Assembly: GCF_907164915.1 (NCBI RefSeq)
Contig: NC_061867.1
Span: forward strand, 2,751,676 to 2,815,675
Direction: 5' to 3'
From: Impatiens glandulifera
Lineage: Eukaryota; Streptophyta; Magnoliopsida; Ericales; Balsaminaceae
DNA length: 64,000 nucleotides
Within the stretch, counting starts at the first letter, position 1, and each line of letters begins with the position of its first letter. Shown piece after piece: positions 58,797 through 64,000 of the stretch. The translations under genes were made by a program, and so were the position numbers. The notes beneath the pieces were generated by a model, which worked only from the letters and a program-made list of their open reading frames with translations, had not been told where the DNA came from and did no database searches.

Positions 58797-58876
58797 TTTG
58801 TACATCTTACAAAATCAAACATTAAATTAATATTATGTCTATATATGTATATGTGACATGCCCGCACGTTCCCTTT
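58795..58876. repeat. Expansin promoter arm of a ~75-bp inverted duplication
   Basis: This stretch, just upstream of the TATA box, is the inverted partner of 60282-60356. Shared blocks include ACGTGCGGGCA, TCACATATACATATA, AGACATAATATTA and TTTAATGTTTGATTT. The arms are about 1.4 kb apart. Confidence 0.8.
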
Positions 58877-59715
58877 TAATTTTGATCAACATACATATAT
58901 ATATCTTATTTTGCTTAAATAATTAATGAGAAATTTAGCTTTTTATTTGTACTTTTTGAGTTTGTATTATGAAATTATGATTACATTTGTTAAGTTTATT
59001 AATAAGAATGATTCAACAAATATTGTTTATACAAAATAAAACAAAAATTACATTATTATCTATAAATAAATAATCCAAATGGAGTTTTGAGGATTTTTAA
59101 AGAGGCTCCATGCATGTAGTTAAATTATAAGCAAGTCATAAAAAAATTGACCTTACAAAAGGGTATAATTAACTATACATTAAGTTAATTAAAATTGTTT
59201 TCAAAATTGCAGTGAAAATAAGTTTAGCGATACTAACATTAATCATGTTTAGTAATTCGGGTTAAAATCTCTAACATGAACCTAACATGTTAATTTGTAA
59301 TTATTCTGAATCCGACCCGATTGTTCCGACTCAACTCGAACTCAACCTGATTTAAACTGACATAATTAATATCACATCTTTTTATTTCATATTAAAATGA
59401 CATAAACATAAAACAAAATAAGTTAAATTACAAATTCACTTATACAAAACCCTACCAAAAAATAAATAAGTTAAGTAAAAAAGGACAACACAAAATTTAC
59501 AAAAGAAAAATATAACAAAGATGATGATTTTTTTAAGAATTAAAGGAGAACTAACTTGACACTCATAACTATGGGCTCCCGCTTAAATTTAAAGCGTTTT
59601 CAGATGAATCGAGTCCCTGACCTAAATGATTAATTTATTTTGGGTCATTTAAGGAACCTGATTTTGATCTATTGGTTAAACGGGATTCATTTTATGAAAA
59701 TATTCTAATTATAAT

Positions 59716-59915
59716 ATTTGACATGTGGCACCTAAAATTATCCAAACAAGATTAGAGTGTGCATACCACTATTGTTTAAATTATTGGTTCGAATTTTGAA
59801 GGACAGGAGTTTGTGAATTCAAGTAATCTGACAATTATACATGTATAATCAAAATCAATAATTTAAATACACTGCACTGTATTTGGACAATTTTAGGTGC
59901 CACATGGCAAATAAA
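59716..59915. mobile_element. Foldback MITE with ~38-bp inverted repeats
   Basis: The left arm begins TATTTGACATGTGGCACC and continues TAAAATTATCCAAA; the reverse complement of the right arm begins TATTTGCCATGTGGCACC and continues TAAAATTGTCCAAA. The central ~120 bp is non-coding. Long TIRs on a 200-bp element suggest a Mutator-like or foldback MITE; no clear target duplication was identified. Confidence 0.7.
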
Positions 59916-60281
59916 TATTCCTTGAATTAAATATGTTACCATTAAACTTTAAATAAAATGTGTGAAGTTGTAGTTGGCATATTAAAAATAAGTTTACAAA
60001 ATTCATTGTAAAATGAATTATTATAAGAAATTGAGGGTCAAATCCTAGTTATTAATTAGTTTTATCATAATACCCCTTCTAAATCACCCATTGTTCATTA
60101 GACAAATTTTGTATAATTTTATCTAATCATAATATACAAGTTTTAAAAAAAAATGCATACAAAATAAATAATGATAAAATAACCCAAAAACAATATGCAA
60201 ATAAATAGCTAAATTAGACATGATCATATTATGTGAAATTTGTCCTTTAATTTAAAAAAAAGAAAGAAAAAAATTCATGAC

Positions 60282-60356
60282 GTGCGGGCAAATCACATAT
60301 ACATATAAAGACATAATATTAGTTTAATGTTTGATTTGGTAAGATGTGTAAATTAA
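60282..60356. repeat. Distal arm of the expansin promoter inverted duplication
   Basis: It begins GACGTGCGGGCAAATCACAT and ends TTTGGTAAGATGTG. Its reverse complement matches the proximal expansin promoter at 58795-58876 with about 85-90 percent identity by eye. No gene follows it in the corresponding direction. Confidence 0.8.
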
Positions 60357-63077
60357 GGTCGACAAATAAAATAAATTAATATATAAAAAAAAGTTAGTCT
60401 CTTCATAAATTAAATAATTATCTTTATTTTAGATGAGGCACCCACCACCGGCCTATATTTTTTCTAGAAACAAATGTTTAATATTTTCTATTTCTTCTAT
60501 AAATCAACACCATAAAAATATCAATGATTCAATATTGACTTTTTCTCATTATTTATTTGTGTTGGAAACTATTTATCTAAAAATATATATATTATTAGTA
60601 AGATCATTTTCCCCTACTCTCGTTTCATTTGAAATTTTTTTATATATAAAATGATATAAAAAAATATCACATCGTTATTTTATTTATTTATTTATTAAAT
60701 TAATAATTTATTAATTAAAATATTAATATATTTTTATTTTACTTTTATTTAATTTAAATTTTAAATATATTAAGATATTTTAATAATTAAAAAAATCTTT
60801 AAAATGCTTCTTAAAAGATCATGCGGCGGATTCAATTATCTCTTAGAAGGCCCTTGTAATAATTTAAAAAAAAAAACCTCAAATACCTCATCTACTTTAT
60901 CAATCAATTTTTTTTTTTAAAACAAAAAATCAAATATCAATAAAACTCTATTTCCAAACATTTTCTTACCCAAAATTAATTATCATTAATTTAAATAAAA
61001 ATTTATATATAAAAAATTAAATTATAAAATAACATCAATAAAATCAAAACACTTAAACAATAATCTAGAAGTTAAATAATATAACAAATTTATAATAATT
61101 AAAATTCTAATAGAAAATTTCCAACAATATTATTATTTATTTAGGGTGTCTACAAAAATCAGGAACAATAATTGATAATATAAAGTAAGTCTAAAAAACT
61201 AATCAAACGATGTCAGAAAAATCTCTACCAAATATTATGAGCGACATCAATGATTGGTAATCAACGCCGAAAAATGTTTTGTCAATGATAATATATATCA
61301 TCAAAATAAAAAATTCCTCAAAATAATGGAAGAATACCTATCAGACTGTTTCCAATTTAAATACTAGTTTTAGTGACTCTTTATTTAAAAAAAAAAAAAA
61401 GTAATTTTAGATCTCATAACATTGTCTTGTTAGCCTAGAAGTGGAGATACACGAACTCGAAAAATGATCATCAAGACAATTGGAAGGTAAGCATCAAACT
61501 ACCCACCAATAACTGAAAATATTATTTGAATTATAAAAATTCAGAATGAATAATTCGATCCAACTTAACCCGTTGTCGCACCAAACAAAACACAATACTA
61601 ATTCAAATCAGAGTGATAGAAGAAAAACAAGACACCCTCTTCCAATACTAAAGAAGTTAGCCAACAAGAAATTGATTTTTCAAATTTCTCAATAACATTT
61701 TTTAGGATGGTTTAATTGAGCTTTATTATTATTACTAGTTGTTACATATTTCTAGCTAATAAACTACACACAGATCCTCTGCTACCGAATATTAGATGTT
61801 CCAGTGTTCTTCCATACAAATTTTAATATTAAAAAAAGTAAAAAATAAAATAAAATATGTATTTACTGATTTACCCCTTTCCGCGGTGAGAGAGGAAAAG
61901 GGGAAGATTTAGTAGCAGAGGAACTCAGCTCAATACACTATCACATAAAAATAAAACTAAATCTAGCCCATTATCTGTCCAAGCTCTGGTAGACTTACCA
62001 GGCTTTGTTAAAGGACATTTAGCAATTAATGGACCTCCTTATCTTTCTCTTGTCTTTTTGTTATTATTATTTTTATTTATTGAACTTTTAAAAATAAATA
62101 AAATATCAATGAAAAATCATTAACATGTTTACTATTAATTTGATGTAGGTTTCTCAATAATTACATTTTGGGCTGCTTGAGATTTTACAGATTTTGAGTT
62201 TATGATTGTTTTATTTTATGATGTAACTTTTACTTAACAATTTAGTTAAAATGTTTAGAGTATTATGTCAATATATGTAAGTTAATAATATATATATATA
62301 TATATATATATATTTAGTTCTAACTTGTAAAATTAGTTAGGGATATATTTTATAATTATTTAATAGTAATATAAATAAAATAAAATAAAATAAAACACTT
62401 ATTTTAAGATAAAATTTGAGAACTGATTTCAAAATTTAAGTGGTGAAATACCAATTACCCCTTTAAATTATAATCAAAATATTAAATTATATTTATTTAT
62501 AATAATATTTTTTTAATATTAAATAATAAAGACATTCTATTCAATTTATCAAAAATAACTCAAATAGTTTACTTCTTACCCATAATAAGTTATATTTGAA
62601 AATAACAAGTTCATTTTCCAATAACCCTACAAACAATGGCCACTATCCTTTTTAATATTTGTCAATAATGGGTCTACTTTGAACCTACATGTTTAATATA
62701 TTCTTTGGATTTTATTAAGTAAATAATTATTTAAATATGTATTAATATATAATAATTTTTAAGATATTAAAAGATTACGCTTATCAAATTATTTAAATAC
62801 CTTTTATTTAAATAAAATAAAATAATTTATTATTATAAATTAATATTTTTAACATTTTTTTTAAATCACCCCAATCAATATATTTTAAATAAATCAAGGG
62901 TTTTCTATACTTTTTTTAGACCTATTGCCAATGATTGTTTAGTTGATTTTTTAAAACTCAACCATAATCAAATATTACTCTTTATCAATATTTATTGGCT
63001 AAACAAATTTAAATGAAAGTGGGTTTTCCAAAGAAAAAAATATATAAAATAACAGTAAAAGGTAACATAAACTTAAT
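60357..63077. other. AT-rich intergenic region between expansin and bHLH genes
   Basis: No gene is supported. Simple repeats include a (TA)n run near 62288-62312 and AAAATA repeats near 62377-62395. A slightly GC-richer patch at 61735-62000 has no coding or repeat signature that I recognise. Confidence 0.5.
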
Positions 63078-63859
63078 TTATAAACAAATTAACCATTCTA
63101 ATTTCTCTTTTAGCTTAGATAAGTCAATCTTCTTTTCATTAACTATTTCACATTGAATGCAATGAATCAATCTTTCATTCACTTTTGTAGACTGTGAATT
63201 CACAACCATCATCTCCTCCTCCATTAAAGCTCCAACAATTCTCGACACCGGCAAACCTCCGATCTCCGGCGCCGGCGTATTGACAATAACCTCCACATTT
63301 CCACTGCAAGATTGAACCTTTATTTCACACTTAGGATGTGAATTACAATACTCCATTGAAGAACTAACAAAAGTAAAATCACTTCTTAATAACTCATCTC
63401 TTTTCTCATTCAACAACTCAATATTCTTCTGCAAATCTCTAACATACTTAACTGCTTCATTCATTTGATCTGAAATCGATCTCTTTCCCTGAAATCAAGA
63501 TTTGATTTTTACATTTTGGTAATGAAAATGGAATTGAAGAAATGAAATAAAGAATCAACCTTTATGTAATCTAGTGGAAGTAGAGATCGGAGTGAACGAT
63601 AAAGGGTAGTCATTTCTTGTCTTCTCTGTCTTTCTACATCTCTATGCAGAATCTTCTTCTTCTTCTTAGTGTTGTTTTCAATTGGGTTTTTGATGTTGTC
63701 GGTAACATTGTCGTGTTGATGATCGGAAATGGCTATTGGGTATTTCCGGCGACGACTTGAATTTGAAGGAGGGTTTAGTGGAGGTAAGGGAGGAGAGGGA
63801 GAGAATTGTAAGAAATCATCAACTTGATCGATTGAGAAGACTGGATTGAGATAGTCCAT
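63078..63859 (-). CDS. bHLH transcription factor, group Ib (bHLH118/120/125/126-like)
   Basis: This nuclear factor belongs to the bHLH subgroup containing Arabidopsis bHLH36, 118, 120, 125 and 126. Two exons (minus), 63859-63560 and 63488-63078, give 711 nt, 236 aa. The basic region and helix 1 are HRDVERQRRQEMTTLYRSLR, with the H-E-R contact pattern present. The intron falls right after DYIK, inside the loop, and helix 2 continues KRSISDQMNEAVKYVRDLQ. Ahead of the domain lies a Lys run (KKKKK). After it, an ACT-like region contains VEVIVNTPAPEIGGLPVSRI. A TATA-like box is 62 bp upstream. Confidence 0.93.
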
Positions 63860-63920
63860 TTTTTTTATCTCTCTAGAAGATGGATTGATGAAGATGAAGA
63901 AACAGCATGAAAAACTTTAA

Positions 63921-63930
63921 ATTTATAAAT
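63921..63930 (-). promoter_or_regulatory. TATA-like box of the bHLH gene
   Basis: The minus strand reads TTTATTTATAAATTTAAAG around this site, 62 bp upstream of the ATG at 63859. Confidence 0.45.
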
Positions 63931-64000
63931 AAAATGAATTGGGGTTTTGAGTGTCTAGAAGGGGTCCCTCTAGAAGTCATAAATTTAGAGATAGATGTTT

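Noticed and set aside
60433..60654. A 73-codon plus-strand open frame between expansin and bHLH
   Set aside because: Low-complexity translation with no family resemblance and no splice context.

Overview
This is a 64 kb piece of a nuclear genome from a flowering plant, most likely a eudicot. The evidence is the spliced GT-AG genes with very AT-rich introns, plant-only gene families (Pol IV largest subunit, SPX-MFS phosphate transporter, alpha-expansin, plant HOTHEAD-type GMC oxidoreductase), a chloroplast ycf2 insert, and many SINE, MITE and LINE relics. I found no bacterial or viral gene system. The species cannot be named from the sequence.

Layout. 1-1093 (+) is the 3' end of an NRPD1-type gene (RNA polymerase IV largest subunit, DeCL domain), followed by a miRNA-like 80-nt hairpin at 1221-1300. 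4624-8771 (+) is an intact 10-exon SPX-MFS vacuolar phosphate transporter (699 aa). 11263-15020 (+) is a 5-exon HOTHEAD-like GMC oxidoreductase (597 aa). 17434-19059 (+) is an intronless molybdenum-cofactor-sulfurase-like PLP protein (541 aa). 20258-22697 is a tandem array of about eight ~293-bp units, each with tRNA-like A and B boxes. 22700-27900 is gene-free and carries a MITE and TCGTG-rich repeats. 27913-33070 (+) is a heavily rearranged subtilase pseudogene with internal duplications and a plastid DNA insert. 36513-40321 (+) is HMG-CoA synthase (12 exons, 463 aa, one GC-AG intron). 41697-42761 (-) is a SANTA-domain betaKNL2/EMB1674-like gene (261 aa). 43765-44580 (-) is a LINE 3' fragment. 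45745-47415 (-) is a UER1-type UDP-rhamnose epimerase/reductase (303 aa). 49311-55543 (-) is a 12-exon MINDY-type deubiquitinase (710 aa). 57514-58745 (-) is an EXPA7/EXPA18-type alpha-expansin (277 aa). 63078-63859 (-) is a group Ib bHLH factor (236 aa).

The genes do not form one pathway. They cover phosphate storage, isoprenoid precursor synthesis, rhamnose supply for cell walls, wall loosening, centromere function, RNA silencing and ubiquitin editing. Their order is informative. From memory, their Arabidopsis relatives lie in several small clusters (At1g62975-63020, At1g12540-12570, At4g11810-11820, At4g22960-22990), so this window looks like one unfractionated ancestral block. Exon boundaries were set by hand from reading-frame continuity across GT-AG (or GC-AG) junctions. 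In each complete multi-exon gene the total coding length is an exact multiple of three and matches the family's usual size.
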